Below, one piece after another: positions 25,077 through 33,129 of a stretch of 60,926 nucleotides of DNA. A model generated the notes under the pieces. It was not told where the DNA came from and made no database searches. It saw only the letters and a program-made list of their open reading frames with translations. Source of the DNA: an uncultured Lachnospiraceae bacterium (GTDB lineage: Bacteria; Bacillota; Clostridia; Lachnospirales; Lachnospiraceae); assembly GCA_944380185.1 (NCBI GenBank), contig CALWGV010000045.1, positions 1 to 60,926 of the forward strand, given 5' to 3'. Numbering within the stretch: position 1 is the stretch's first letter; every line of letters begins with the position of its first letter. A program made the position numbers and the translations under genes.

Positions 25077-25424
25077 CTACCGCACCAGCCACAGCCGCAG
25101 CTGAAACCACAGCGCACAGAGAACGCTCCAGAAAGCCGCCGTGCTCAGCGCATATTTGAACACACGGCCGGCCATCCAGCGTTTTATACGCTCTCTGGCA
25201 AAATAAAGGCTGGAATCCAGTGACAGGGATGTCCCTCCTGCGTCGTCCACACCGTCCTCGCTGTCCAGCTGCCGGATACCCTGCATGACCGAATAGGTAA
25301 TTTCCAGCTCGTTATAACACTCTTCACAGCTGTCGGCGTGCTCCAGAAAGTCCTGCAACTCTTCCATATCCATTTCTCCCTTGACATACGCCGGGATTCT
25401 GGATTCAAATTCGCGGCACTTCAT
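25077..25424 (-). CDS. Zinc-finger, single-pass membrane protein (anti-sigma-like)
   Basis: A 115-residue protein beginning MKCREFESRIPAYVKGEMDM. Residues about 28-40 (LEHADSCEECYNEL) form the HxxxCxxC part of a zf-HC2 domain, as in zinc-binding anti-sigma factors. A C-terminal membrane helix (VFKYALSTAAFWSVLCALWF) precedes a short positively charged end. I take the ATG at 25424 because GGAGAG precedes it; an ATG five codons earlier is possible. No sigma factor gene is adjacent, so an anti-sigma role is inference. It leads the polA operon under its own promoter. Confidence 0.8.
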   Translation of the reverse strand: MKCREFESRIPAYVKGEMDMEELQDFLEHADSCEECYNELEITYSVMQGIRQLDSEDGVDDAGGTSLSLDSSLYFARERIKRWMAGRVFKYALSTAAFWSVLCALWFQLRLWLVR

Positions 25425-25479
25425 TCCTGTGCTCTCCATTTCTACTTATTTGCGATAGCGAACCATGATTTTCTCCGTT

Positions 25480-25508
25480 ATTATACTCCAAGGAGGAAAG
25501 TTTTACAA
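25480..25508 (-). promoter_or_regulatory. Promoter of the zinc-finger/polA operon
   Basis: Minus strand TTGTAA (25508-25503), 17 bases, TATAAT (25485-25480), about 56 bases before the zinc-finger start codon. Confidence 0.75.
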
Positions 25509-25602
25509 GGTTGCTGTTTTTATTTGTCTTCACGCCCGCTTATTTTTGCGTCAGTCCGACAAAAATTTTACTTTTTGTTAGCATTTTCACCCATTTTGTA
25601 CA

Positions 25603-25631
25603 TTGAAGTTTTGGGAGAATTAAGGTATACT
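25603..25631 (+). promoter_or_regulatory. pckA promoter
   Basis: TTGAAG (25603-25608), 17 bases, TATACT (25626-25631). AAGGAGG at 25660-25666 then precedes the pckA ATG at 25677. It is divergent from the polA operon promoter. Confidence 0.75.
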
Positions 25632-25676
25632 ACTATTTGACACAAAAAAGACCAGAGCAAAGGAGGCATTTTTCCG

Positions 25677-27281
25677 ATGAAAAACATTGATCTGAGCAAA
25701 TACGGCATCACCGGCACCACGGAGATCGTTTATAATCCTTCTTACGAGATGCTGTTTGAGGAAGAGACTAAGCCCGGCCTGGAAGGCTACGAAAAAGGTC
25801 AGGTCAGCGAGCTGGGTGCTGTAAATGTCATGACAGGTATCTACACCGGCCGTTCTCCCAAGGACAAATTCATCGTCATGGATGAGAATTCCAAGGATAC
25901 CGTCTGGTGGACTTCCGATGAATACAAGAACGACAATCATCCGGCTTCGATTGAAACCTGGAACGCAGTCAAGGATATCGCTCTGAAAGAGCTGTCCAAC
26001 AAGCGCCTGTTTGTCGTAGACGCCTTCTGCGGCGCCAATAAGGATACCCGCATGGCTATCCGTTTCATCATGGAAGTGGCCTGGCAGGCTCACTTTGTCA
26101 AAAACATGTTCATCCGTCCCACCGAGGAGGAGCTTGCTGATTTCGAGCCCGATTTCGTCGTCTACAATGCCTCCAAAGCCAAAGTGGAAAATTACAAGGA
26201 GCTGGGTCTGAATTCCGAGACGGCAGTAGTCTTCAATATCACCAGCCGCGAGCAGATTATCCTGAATACCTGGTACGGCGGTGAGATGAAGAAGGGCATG
26301 TTCTCCATGATGAACTATTACCTGCCGTTAAAGGGCATCGCTTCCATGCATTGCTCGGCCAACACCGACATGAACGGCGAGAACACCGCCATCTTCTTCG
26401 GCCTGTCCGGCACCGGCAAGACCACCCTGTCCACCGATCCTAAGCGTCTGCTGATCGGCGACGATGAGCACGGCTGGGACGACAACGGCATCTTCAATTT
26501 CGAGGGCGGCTGCTATGCCAAGGTCATCAACCTGGACAAGGAGTCCGAGCCCGACATCTACAACGCCATCAAGCGCAACGCTCTTCTGGAGAATGTAACT
26601 CTCGATGAGAACGGCAAGATCGATTTCAACGACAAGAGCGTCACCGAGAATACCCGCGTCTCCTATCCCATCGACCATATCGAAAAGATCGTCCGCCCTG
26701 TTTCGGCAGCGCCTGCGGCAAAGAACGTTATCTTTTTGTCGGCTGACGCCTTCGGGGTACTGCCTCCGGTCTCCATTCTGACCCCCGAGCAGACCGAATA
26801 CTACTTCCTGTCCGGCTTTACCGCCAAGCTGGCCGGTACCGAGCGCGGCATCACGGAGCCCACACCCACCTTCTCCGCCTGCTTCGGTCAGGCTTTCCTG
26901 GAGCTGCATCCGACGAAGTATGCCGAGGAGCTGGTGAAGCGAATGAAGGAAAGCGGAGCCAAGGCCTACTTGGTCAACACCGGCTGGAACGGCACCGGCA
27001 AGCGTATCTCTATCAAGGATACCCGCGGCATCATCGATGCGATCCTGGACGGCTCCATCAACAGCGCGCCCACCAAGACCATCCCCTACTTCAACTTTGA
27101 AGTGCCCACGGAGCTGCCCGGCGTGGATCCGCAGATCCTCGACCCCCGCGACACCTACGCAGATGCTTCTGCATGGGAGACAAAAGCCAAGGATCTGGCC
27201 TCCCGTTTCCAGAAGAATTTCGTCAAGTACGAGAGCAACGAGGCCGGCAAGGCTCTGGTTCCCGCCGGTCCCCAGCTGTAA
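25677..27281 (+). CDS. pckA: Phosphoenolpyruvate carboxykinase (ATP)
   Basis: A 534-residue cytoplasmic enzyme interconverting oxaloacetate plus ATP with PEP, CO2 and ADP. The kinase-1a P-loop is GLSGTGKTT at 242-250 (Lys248). It is followed by [20 protein letters not shown], the metal-binding kinase-2 region specific to ATP-type PEPCKs. Substrate residues are in [11 protein letters not shown]. In gut anaerobes the enzyme often runs in the CO2-fixing direction toward fumarate/succinate; the nearby fumarate-reductase-like protein fits that but is not linked to it. The third-codon-position C preference is stronger than in neighbours, as expected for a highly expressed gene. It has its own promoter and terminator. 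Confidence 0.97.
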   Translation: MKNIDLSKYGITGTTEIVYNPSYEMLFEEETKPGLEGYEKGQVSELGAVNVMTGIYTGRSPKDKFIVMDENSKDTVWWTSDEYKNDNHPASIETWNAVKDIALKELSNKRLFVVDAFCGANKDTRMAIRFIMEVAWQAHFVKNMFIRPTEEELADFEPDFVVYNASKAKVENYKELGLNSETAVVFNITSREQIILNTWYGGEMKKGMFSMMNYYLPLKGIASMHCSANTDMNGENTAIFFGLSGTGKTTLSTDPKRLLIGDDEHGWDDNGIFNFEGGCYAKVINLDKESEPDIYNAIKRNALLENVTLDENGKIDFNDKSVTENTRVSYPIDHIEKIVRPVSAAPAAKNVIFLSADAFGVLPPVSILTPEQTEYYFLSGFTAKLAGTERGITEPTPTFSACFGQAFLELHPTKYAEELVKRMKESGAKAYLVNTGWNGTGKRISIKDTRGIIDAILDGSINSAPTKTIPYFNFEVPTELPGVDPQILDPRDTYADASAWETKAKDLASRFQKNFVKYESNEAGKALVPAGPQL

Positions 27282-27344
27282 GATCTGCCCCTCTCGGCAA
27301 GATACAAACCATAGAGATAAAGGCACCGATCACAGTGCAAAAAT

Positions 27345-27381
27345 CGCTCCGTCTGCCATACAGGCAGAACGGAGCGGTTTT
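27345..27381 (+). terminator. pckA terminator
   Basis: Stem CGCTCCGT(C)TGCC / GGCAGA(A)CGGAGCG with a short loop, followed by GTTTTGT, 64 bases after the pckA stop. Confidence 0.8.
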
Positions 27382-27405
27382 GTCATAGAAGAGAAAGGAG
27401 TCGCC

Positions 27406-28035
27406 ATGTGCGGACGATATGAACTGACCTGGAAAAAGCAGAGCTATGAGCTCATCCGACTGATTGGGCTGGCCGAAAAAAGGCAGGGACTTCTGGCTCC
27501 GTCCGGGGAGATTTTTCCCTCGGACACAGCTCCGGTTCTGCTTGTCAGAGATGATGAAATACAGGCGCAGCTCATGACCTGGGGTTTCAATCCGTCCAGA
27601 GGCTCCGGTCTCATCATCAATGCCCGCTCGGAGACTGCCCGGGAACGGCCCATGTTTCGCCGGCGTCTCGCCAGCGGCCGCTGTATCATCCCCTCCACCG
27701 GTTTTTATGAGTGGAGTCACTGCGGACAAAAAGAAAAGTATCGCTTCCGCCGGCCGGGCACCGACCTTCTGTACATGGCCGGCCTCTACGACCTCACGGA
27801 AGCGGGAGGCTGCTTCGTGATCTTGACCACCACTGCGGGAGAGGCCATGTCCGGCATCCACGACCGACAGCCGGTAGTTCTGACGGAAGAGGAACGGGAT
27901 CGATGGCTCTTGGATGAGACCTACGCCCTCTCCCGCCTGCGGCAGGCCGGCCCGGCTGAGCCAGCTCTGGCGCGGGAGAAGATGAACAGCACTTCTGGTG
28001 AGGGATATGAGCAGCTGACACTGCCCTTCCTTTAA
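27406..28035 (+). CDS. SRAP domain protein (YedK/HMCES-like abasic-site DNA-protein crosslinker)
   Basis: A 209-residue SOS response-associated peptidase (SRAP) family protein. Cys2 of MCGRYELT is the catalytic residue that forms a thiazolidine crosslink with abasic sites in single-stranded DNA. The other active-site residues are visible: Asn in LIINARSETARERP, Glu in PSTGFYEWSH and His in MSGIHDRQPVVL. The start at 27406 is fixed by the required Met-Cys and by GAAAGGAG upstream. The pckA terminator lies just before it, so it may depend on readthrough or an unseen promoter. No LexA box was recognised. Confidence 0.93.
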   Translation: MCGRYELTWKKQSYELIRLIGLAEKRQGLLAPSGEIFPSDTAPVLLVRDDEIQAQLMTWGFNPSRGSGLIINARSETARERPMFRRRLASGRCIIPSTGFYEWSHCGQKEKYRFRRPGTDLLYMAGLYDLTEAGGCFVILTTTAGEAMSGIHDRQPVVLTEEERDRWLLDETYALSRLRQAGPAEPALAREKMNSTSGEGYEQLTLPFL

Positions 28036-28075
28036 GGTTTCTGCGAAATCTTTACATTCTCAGCTGTCTTATGTC

Positions 28076-29671
28076 TTAATAGTTTTCCAGGCTTTCCATC
28101 TTGCCGAATAAAATCGAGCCGAGCAGGGCCAAAAGCAGAGCAAAGGCCACAGCGATGGCGATAAGAATCAGAAAACCTGCCTCCGGTCCTACAAGGATTG
28201 TCCCGACCACTGCCCCGATAATGCCCAGAATCATGATAATTCCCTGGGTACTCATGCGAATCAGGGACAGACCAAAGCTGCCGAACAGAGGACTCAGGAT
28301 TCCGTCGCAGACCATGGAAATATAGAGTCGATTGGCCTGCAGACAGGCGTAGATCAAAATGCAGAGAAAAATCTGCACCGGGGTGATTCCCATTGCGATT
28401 CCCATGGGTACGCACAGGAAGGCCCCATCCATCAGCGCCTTTACATGTTCAAGAAGAGTGGAGTACCACAGCTTGCGAAAAGGTGTATCCGGAATCAGGA
28501 AAGTATAGGGATTTTTCAGCTCTGCACTCCATTTTGGCGTCACGCTGCTGAAGATAAAGGTCATATAGGCACCGATGGCCGGCAAAATAAATACCCTGGC
28601 TGCTCCCAATTCCATATCCTCAAAGGAGAACACGCCAAAGAACACCGCAGCTGCAGCCACTATGCTGATGCCCAGCAGAATAAAGCTGTTGTAATTAAGC
28701 AGGAAAAAACGGCTCTTTTTGTATTCCAGAAGCTGACGATAGAAAATGGCTCTGGCTCCGCCGCCCCGGTAGATTACCTGAGCCTTTTTATATTTCTTTT
28801 TGCGCGCGGAGCCCTCCATGGTTCCGCTCTTTTTTCTCTTCAGCGCCTCCTCATATTCATCGGCAAAGGTCATCGCGTCCTCAAAGTATTCTCCGGTACA
28901 CTTCATCTTCCAGGCGGCCACAGGAGCCGCCACAGCAGCAATCAGATAGAGCGCCGCGCAGATCAGATTGATGGTATCCGGTCCCACGAACAGCAGGCGG
29001 ATAAAGGCGATATTCCAGCCGATCACCGGGATAAGCTGCAAAAGCGGGTGTGCCAGAGCATCTAACACCATCTGCCAGCCGAAGGGATGAGTGAAAATCT
29101 GACTGATCAGAAGGAGAATCATGGCAATCACGCAGGCCCAGATCAGACCGCGGATTGTCCGTGTCCCTTTTTCGCCCAGAGACTCATCGCCGAACACCAG
29201 AAGCATAAGGGAGGACTCCAGAATATACTCCACCACAAAAATCACCAGGAAAAGAAGCAGAGACTTTACCGGTGCAATATTGAACCAAATTATACCGCCC
29301 ACCGCGATGACGAGATTCATCAGCAGAGATGCCGGCAGCATCTTGGCATTGGCGTAGAGCAGAATCAGCTTAGGGCTGATGGGCGCCGAAAAAACGAAAT
29401 GCACATCGCTGTGCTTAAAGGCCAGGCCCCGCTTTCTGGCATAGGACAGAAAAGACATGGGAATGCTCCAGACAATAAAGAAGGACAAAAGCAGCACATA
29501 GGCCTCCTCGCCGTCCATGGTCATATTTTCAAAGAAAGTGCCAAATGACCCGAAAATCATCGCCATATAGAGGATAAAAAAGACGATGGCCACGTAGGTC
29601 AGCGGACGGCTCAGCCGCTTTTTCAGTTCGTTGGTAAAGCTGCGCTGCACGATATAGATCAAAGCGCTCAT
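28076..29671 (-). CDS. ABC exporter membrane subunit
   Basis: A 531-residue polytopic membrane protein with about a dozen hydrophobic segments, beginning MSALIYIVQRSFTNELKKRL. It resembles the family called putative ABC exporter (large permeases paired with a single ATPase). A charged cytoplasmic loop (FADEYEEALKRKKSGTMEGS then ARKKKYKK) splits the protein into two halves. The ATG lies one base after the stop of the ATPase gene (TAAaATG), with GGAGG inside that gene's end. Substrate unknown. An upstream open frame to 29836 is overlap with the ATPase gene and is not part of this protein. Confidence 0.85.
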   Translation of the reverse strand: MSALIYIVQRSFTNELKKRLSRPLTYVAIVFFILYMAMIFGSFGTFFENMTMDGEEAYVLLLSFFIVWSIPMSFLSYARKRGLAFKHSDVHFVFSAPISPKLILLYANAKMLPASLLMNLVIAVGGIIWFNIAPVKSLLLFLVIFVVEYILESSLMLLVFGDESLGEKGTRTIRGLIWACVIAMILLLISQIFTHPFGWQMVLDALAHPLLQLIPVIGWNIAFIRLLFVGPDTINLICAALYLIAAVAAPVAAWKMKCTGEYFEDAMTFADEYEEALKRKKSGTMEGSARKKKYKKAQVIYRGGGARAIFYRQLLEYKKSRFFLLNYNSFILLGISIVAAAAVFFGVFSFEDMELGAARVFILPAIGAYMTFIFSSVTPKWSAELKNPYTFLIPDTPFRKLWYSTLLEHVKALMDGAFLCVPMGIAMGITPVQIFLCILIYACLQANRLYISMVCDGILSPLFGSFGLSLIRMSTQGIIMILGIIGAVVGTILVGPEAGFLILIAIAVAFALLLALLGSILFGKMESLENY

Positions 29672-29672
29672 T

Positions 29673-30407
29673 TTATGCTTCGCCCTCCTCGTTTTCCATC
29701 TGTTCTTCCTTCTTCTGTTCCTCTGCCGTGGCGCCGAAGAAAATGGCGTCCAGATCCTTGTCACCGGCTTCTTCTCTGGTGTAGGCGGCCAGGATGTGCC
29801 CCTTATCCATGATAAAAACCTCATCCCACAAATCATCCACCATCTCCAGCATATGTGTGCTGATGAGCAGGGTAACTCCCTGAGCTTTCTGCTCCAGGAT
29901 TACCTCCTTAAGCTCCTTGATGGCCTGCGGGTCCAGGCCCACCATGGGTTCGTCCAGCATCAAGACCTTGGGCTTAACTGCCAGAGCACAGCAGATACTT
30001 ACCTTCTGCATCATGCCTTTGGACAATTCATTGCCCAGCTTGTCCTGCTTGTCATCAAGTGCAAAGCGTTTCAGAAGACTATCGATCTCCTCGTCGGTGA
30101 TATCGCTGCGGTAGGCGCGGCGGATATATTCGATATGTTCCCGCACCGTCAGCGCATCAAATAATGCCGGAATCTCCGGAACATAACCAAAAATCTTTTT
30201 GGCTGCCAGCTCACGGTTAGGTATGCCCTGGATGGAAATAGCTCCGTCGAAACGCAGGAGTCCCGCAACGCTCTTGATAATTGTCGATTTGCCCGCTCCG
30301 TTGGGGCCCAGCAAAATTCCCACCGTGCCGTCGGGAACGGTGAAGCTCACGTGATCCACCGCCAATGTCTTGCGATAGCTTTTAGACAAATCCAGAATCT
30401 GAAGCAT
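29673..30407 (-). CDS. ABC exporter ATP-binding subunit
   Basis: A 244-residue ATPase. Walker A is GPNGAGKSTIIKSVAGLL, the signature region is ELSKGMMQKVSICCAL (Ser-Lys-Gly-Met instead of LSGGQ), Walker B is KVLMLDEPMVGLDP, and the switch His is in LLISTHMLEM. The C-terminus is a Glu/Lys-rich tail. The LSKGM signature is usual for CcmA/BcrA-type exporters. I place the start at 30407 (MLQILDLSKSYRKTLAVDHV) with AAGGG upstream; an ATG seven codons earlier also has a weak context. It works with the permease encoded one base downstream. Confidence 0.92.
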   Translation of the reverse strand: MLQILDLSKSYRKTLAVDHVSFTVPDGTVGILLGPNGAGKSTIIKSVAGLLRFDGAISIQGIPNRELAAKKIFGYVPEIPALFDALTVREHIEYIRRAYRSDITDEEIDSLLKRFALDDKQDKLGNELSKGMMQKVSICCALAVKPKVLMLDEPMVGLDPQAIKELKEVILEQKAQGVTLLISTHMLEMVDDLWDEVFIMDKGHILAAYTREEAGDKDLDAIFFGATAEEQKKEEQMENEEGEA

Positions 30408-30454
30408 AATTTTCCCTTTTTCCTCCATTTCAATAGACAGAATTACAAGATCAG

Positions 30455-30507
30455 GCAAAAAAGAGCCCTCTCTTGTACTAAGCTAATCATACATTTGAGA
30501 GGGCTCT
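30455..30507 (-). terminator. Terminator after binding protein 1
   Basis: Minus strand stem GAGCCCTCTC... / GAGAGGGCTC with a 24-base loop, then TTTTTTGCC. It closes the transcript from the gene at 30642-32294. Confidence 0.85.
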
Positions 30508-30594
30508 GTGTCAATTTATAAATTTTTAAGATTTTTTTACGGCGAGACTCATTTTCCTCCGACATCAGCCGGGGAAAACAATATTTTCCCATCG

Positions 30595-30624
30595 TTATTC
30601 AGCCGTAAAAGCCAGGCGAGTGCA
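30595..30624 (-). pseudogene. C-terminal remnant of a third binding-protein copy
   Basis: Just past the stop of the gene at 30642, the minus strand reads TRLAFTAE followed by TAA. This matches the C-terminus of the paralogue at 40270 (TYLAFAAE) and of binding protein 1 itself (TYLARTAE). About 30 bases are recognisable. It looks like the leftover end of a duplication or recombination between copies. Confidence 0.5.
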
Positions 30625-30641
30625 TTGCGTCAAGAGCAATA

Positions 30642-32294
30642 TCACTCTGCCGTGCGGGCAAGATAAGTATATTCGCTGGAAGCTGCCAGCTCAGGCAGAT
30701 CGTAAGGCGTGCCTAAAATATCGTTGGGGAAAGCATATTCGCCGCCGTTTTCCAGCAGGAACACCATAGGAACTTCGTCCGCCATGATCTGCTGAATCTC
30801 ACTGTACTCCTCTGCTCTCGTAGCCACATCGGTCTCCACATTGCTGAGGGCAAAGAGCTCATCTACCCGCGCATTGCTGTAGCCGCCGAAATTGGAGCTG
30901 CCGTCGGACTGAATCCGTCCGGCCAGTCCGGAGATATCCGGCCCCTGATATCCGGCCAGCATGGTAATTGAGAAATTCTGATTTACCTTTACCTTATCCC
31001 CCCAGGCCGAATACTCCATCATATTGATCGTAAGATCGATACCGGCCTCGGCCAGATTAGCCTTGACAATCTGAGCAATATCGGAGAAATTGCCGGACTC
31101 AAAGCCGTCCAGGGTGGCATGGAGATAGAAGCCGTCTGCATCCAGAGTATAACCGGCAGATTCCAGGAGCGCTCTCGCCTCCTCCACGTTGCGGTCCGGG
31201 ATTCGGACGCTCTCATCCACATAATCCGTCTGCAGAGGGGACACATAATATTCTGCCGCTGCCCCTGCTCCGCCCACGCGGGTAAAAATGCCTTCCCGGT
31301 CCACAGCCAGCTCAATGGCCTTGCGGACTTCCACTTTGCTGAAATCGGGATCGGAGAAATTGAAGGTAATGTATGTACGGTTCTGCGCCAGCTGGGTGAA
31401 GGTGCGGTAGGCATCATTGCCATCCAGATCTCCCACATTGGCAACCGGCACGCTGCTGCCCATCACATCGATCTCACCGTTCAGGAACGCCTGATACATG
31501 GAATCCTGATCGCTGTAGATGGCAAAGATCAGTTCATCGGGATTGGGCTCGTCACCCCAGTAATCCTCATTTTTGACCAGGGTCACACCTACGCCGGTCT
31601 GATAGGACTCAAACTTGAAGGGACCAGTGCCCACCGGATTGGTGGTAGCTGCCTCGCAGGTAGCCGGATCCTGCCCCTCATACAGGTGCTGAGGAAGAAT
31701 GAAAAGGCCGTACCATCCCAGCTTGGAAATAATCGTGACATCGGGCGTTTTCAGATTAAAGACCACCGTATTGTCATCGGGGCATTCAATGGACTCCACG
31801 GACTCGAGACTGGTTGATTTGTTCCAGCTCTCTGCAATAATGGTATCATAGGTCCATTTTACATCGGCGGAGGTGAAATCTACGCCGTCATGCCACTTCA
31901 CGCCCTCTCTCAGGTGGAAGGTCAGCGTCATGCCGTCTTCAGAAAATTCGTAGGACTCCGCCAGGTCGGGAATCACCGTATCTTCTGTAGTCAGTTTGAC
32001 CAGACGATTGAACATGTTCTGGGCGATGGGCCACAGGTAGTCATCGGACAGGTAATCCGGATTGAAGCTCTGGGGATCGCCGCTGGCACCAATGACAAAG
32101 GTACCGCCCTGCTGGACGGCTACACTGCCATAGATGTCAGAAGTATCCGCCGCTTCTCCGCCAGAGGATTCCTCTCCGGCTGCTGAGGCCGAACCCTGCG
32201 TACCCTCTGCCTGCGTAGTGTCGGTGTCCGCGCCGCAGGCTGCCAGAGACAGCAGCATACCCAACGCCAGGATCAGTGCAAGAAACCTTTTCAT
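30642..32294 (-). CDS. Peptide-type ABC transporter binding lipoprotein (SBP family 5), copy 1
   Basis: A 550-residue lipoprotein: MKRFLALILALGMLLSLAAC is the signal with Cys20 as the lipid anchor. A Thr/Ser/Gly/Glu-rich linker precedes the family 5 solute-binding domain, with GGTFVIGASGDPQSFNPDYL and FHLREGVKWHDGVDFTSADV. Family members deliver oligopeptides, dipeptides or nickel. It is nearly identical over long stretches to the protein at 40270-41922, which heads the transporter operon; here the gene stands alone under a matching promoter and leader. The start at 32294 has GGAAAGGAG upstream. Having two paralogues with one permease set suggests different peptide specificities. Confidence 0.95.
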   Translation of the reverse strand: MKRFLALILALGMLLSLAACGADTDTTQAEGTQGSASAAGEESSGGEAADTSDIYGSVAVQQGGTFVIGASGDPQSFNPDYLSDDYLWPIAQNMFNRLVKLTTEDTVIPDLAESYEFSEDGMTLTFHLREGVKWHDGVDFTSADVKWTYDTIIAESWNKSTSLESVESIECPDDNTVVFNLKTPDVTIISKLGWYGLFILPQHLYEGQDPATCEAATTNPVGTGPFKFESYQTGVGVTLVKNEDYWGDEPNPDELIFAIYSDQDSMYQAFLNGEIDVMGSSVPVANVGDLDGNDAYRTFTQLAQNRTYITFNFSDPDFSKVEVRKAIELAVDREGIFTRVGGAGAAAEYYVSPLQTDYVDESVRIPDRNVEEARALLESAGYTLDADGFYLHATLDGFESGNFSDIAQIVKANLAEAGIDLTINMMEYSAWGDKVKVNQNFSITMLAGYQGPDISGLAGRIQSDGSSNFGGYSNARVDELFALSNVETDVATRAEEYSEIQQIMADEVPMVFLLENGGEYAFPNDILGTPYDLPELAASSEYTYLARTAE

Positions 32295-32364
32295 AATTCT
32301 CTCTCCTTTCCATTTCTCATCCAGAGACAAACCCTGCATATTGCCGCGATATCGCATTATCGCT

Positions 32365-32418
32365 TTACTCCAATAAAGCAATAGATTTACAAAAAATGGG
32401 CGCCGCATTGACGCCCAT
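32365..32418 (-). promoter_or_regulatory. Leader with attenuator hairpin overlapping a 17-codon ORF (binding protein 1)
   Basis: The minus-strand mini-ORF runs 32418-32365 and encodes MGVNAAPIFCKSIALLE. Its first codons form the left arm of a hairpin (ATGGGCG / CGCCCAT, 32418-32396) followed by TTTTTT (32395-32390). The structure sits between the promoter at 32459-32487 and the binding protein start at 32294, so it can act as a transcription attenuator. A closely related arrangement precedes the paralogue at 40270. Confidence 0.55.
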
Positions 32419-32458
32419 CCGCCCTTGCAATATGAAGAATTATTTTCTGAATGGATAT

Positions 32459-32487
32459 AGGATACCAGATTGTTTTCTATTTTGCAA
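32459..32487 (-). promoter_or_regulatory. Promoter of binding protein 1
   Basis: Minus strand TTGCAA (32487-32482), 17 bases ending CTGG, TATCCT (32464-32459). Both boxes and the CTGG are identical in the promoter of the paralogue at 42091-42119. Confidence 0.8.
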
Positions 32488-32551
32488 GAACTTTTTTAGA
32501 TTTTCTATTTGTTTTTGTGTTTCATGCTTTTTGCTTATATTTCCTGCGCTT

Positions 32552-33079
32552 CTATCTTATCTCCACCTGGCAGGCAGCCATAGCCGCCAATGCGTTCTGA
32601 TGAGACTGCGGCGTCACTCCGGCACACAGGGAGGAAACCACTGCCACTGTAGTCTCCGGCAGAAAAGCTTTGATCAGCAGGGCATTGGAGATCACGCAGA
32701 TGTCGGTGCAGACGCCGGCCAGGACTACCTCCTCCACGCCCCAGAGCTCGTTTTGCAGGGCCAGATATTCTCCCAGAGAACGGCTGCCAAAGGTTTCCTT
32801 ATCAAAAACCGGGCAGTTCCGGGACCGGCGCACTTCATCCAAGGGGTCAGCAAGCTGCCAGCCTTCGCTGTCCTTCAGACAATGAGGCACCGGCAGTCTG
32901 CGCCCTTCCTGCGTATTCAGATAATCTTCATCGTGGGTATCCCGCGTAAAAATCACCGGACCCTCCCAATTTGCAGCGAAAGAAGCCAGAGGGGCGGCAA
33001 TCGCCGCCGCCTCCGGCGTTCCCAGGCTTCCGTCGATAAAATCCTTCTGCATATCAATGACAGCCAGAATCCGAAGCAT
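32552..33079 (-). CDS. Isochorismatase family cysteine hydrolase (nicotinamidase-like)
   Basis: A 175-residue hydrolase. The catalytic triad is visible as Asp9 (LAVIDMQKDF), Lys94 (VFDKETFGS) and Cys124 (LAGVCTDICVISNAL). Members hydrolyse amides such as nicotinamide or related small molecules; zinc-binding residues typical of true nicotinamidases (DxHxxxH) appear only as RDTHDEDYL, so nicotinamidase is not certain. It is the last gene of the transporter-peptidase run, 50 bases after the S9 peptidase gene. A role in processing an amide released from imported peptides is possible but unproven. Confidence 0.85.
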   Translation of the reverse strand: MLRILAVIDMQKDFIDGSLGTPEAAAIAAPLASFAANWEGPVIFTRDTHDEDYLNTQEGRRLPVPHCLKDSEGWQLADPLDEVRRSRNCPVFDKETFGSRSLGEYLALQNELWGVEEVVLAGVCTDICVISNALLIKAFLPETTVAVVSSLCAGVTPQSHQNALAAMAACQVEIR

Positions 33080-33129
33080 TCTCTATTCCTCCTGTATTTG
33101 TTCCTGGGGCATCGTCCATGGGTATTCCT

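Noticed and set aside
27037-27405. Upstream extension of the SRAP frame into pckA
   Set aside because: It runs through the pckA 3' end and its terminator. SRAP catalysis needs Cys at position 2, which fixes the start at 27406.
29672-29836. N-terminal extension of the ABC exporter permease
   Set aside because: It overlaps the ATPase gene in another frame. The ATG at 29671, one base after the ATPase stop, starts with a normal membrane-protein N-terminus.
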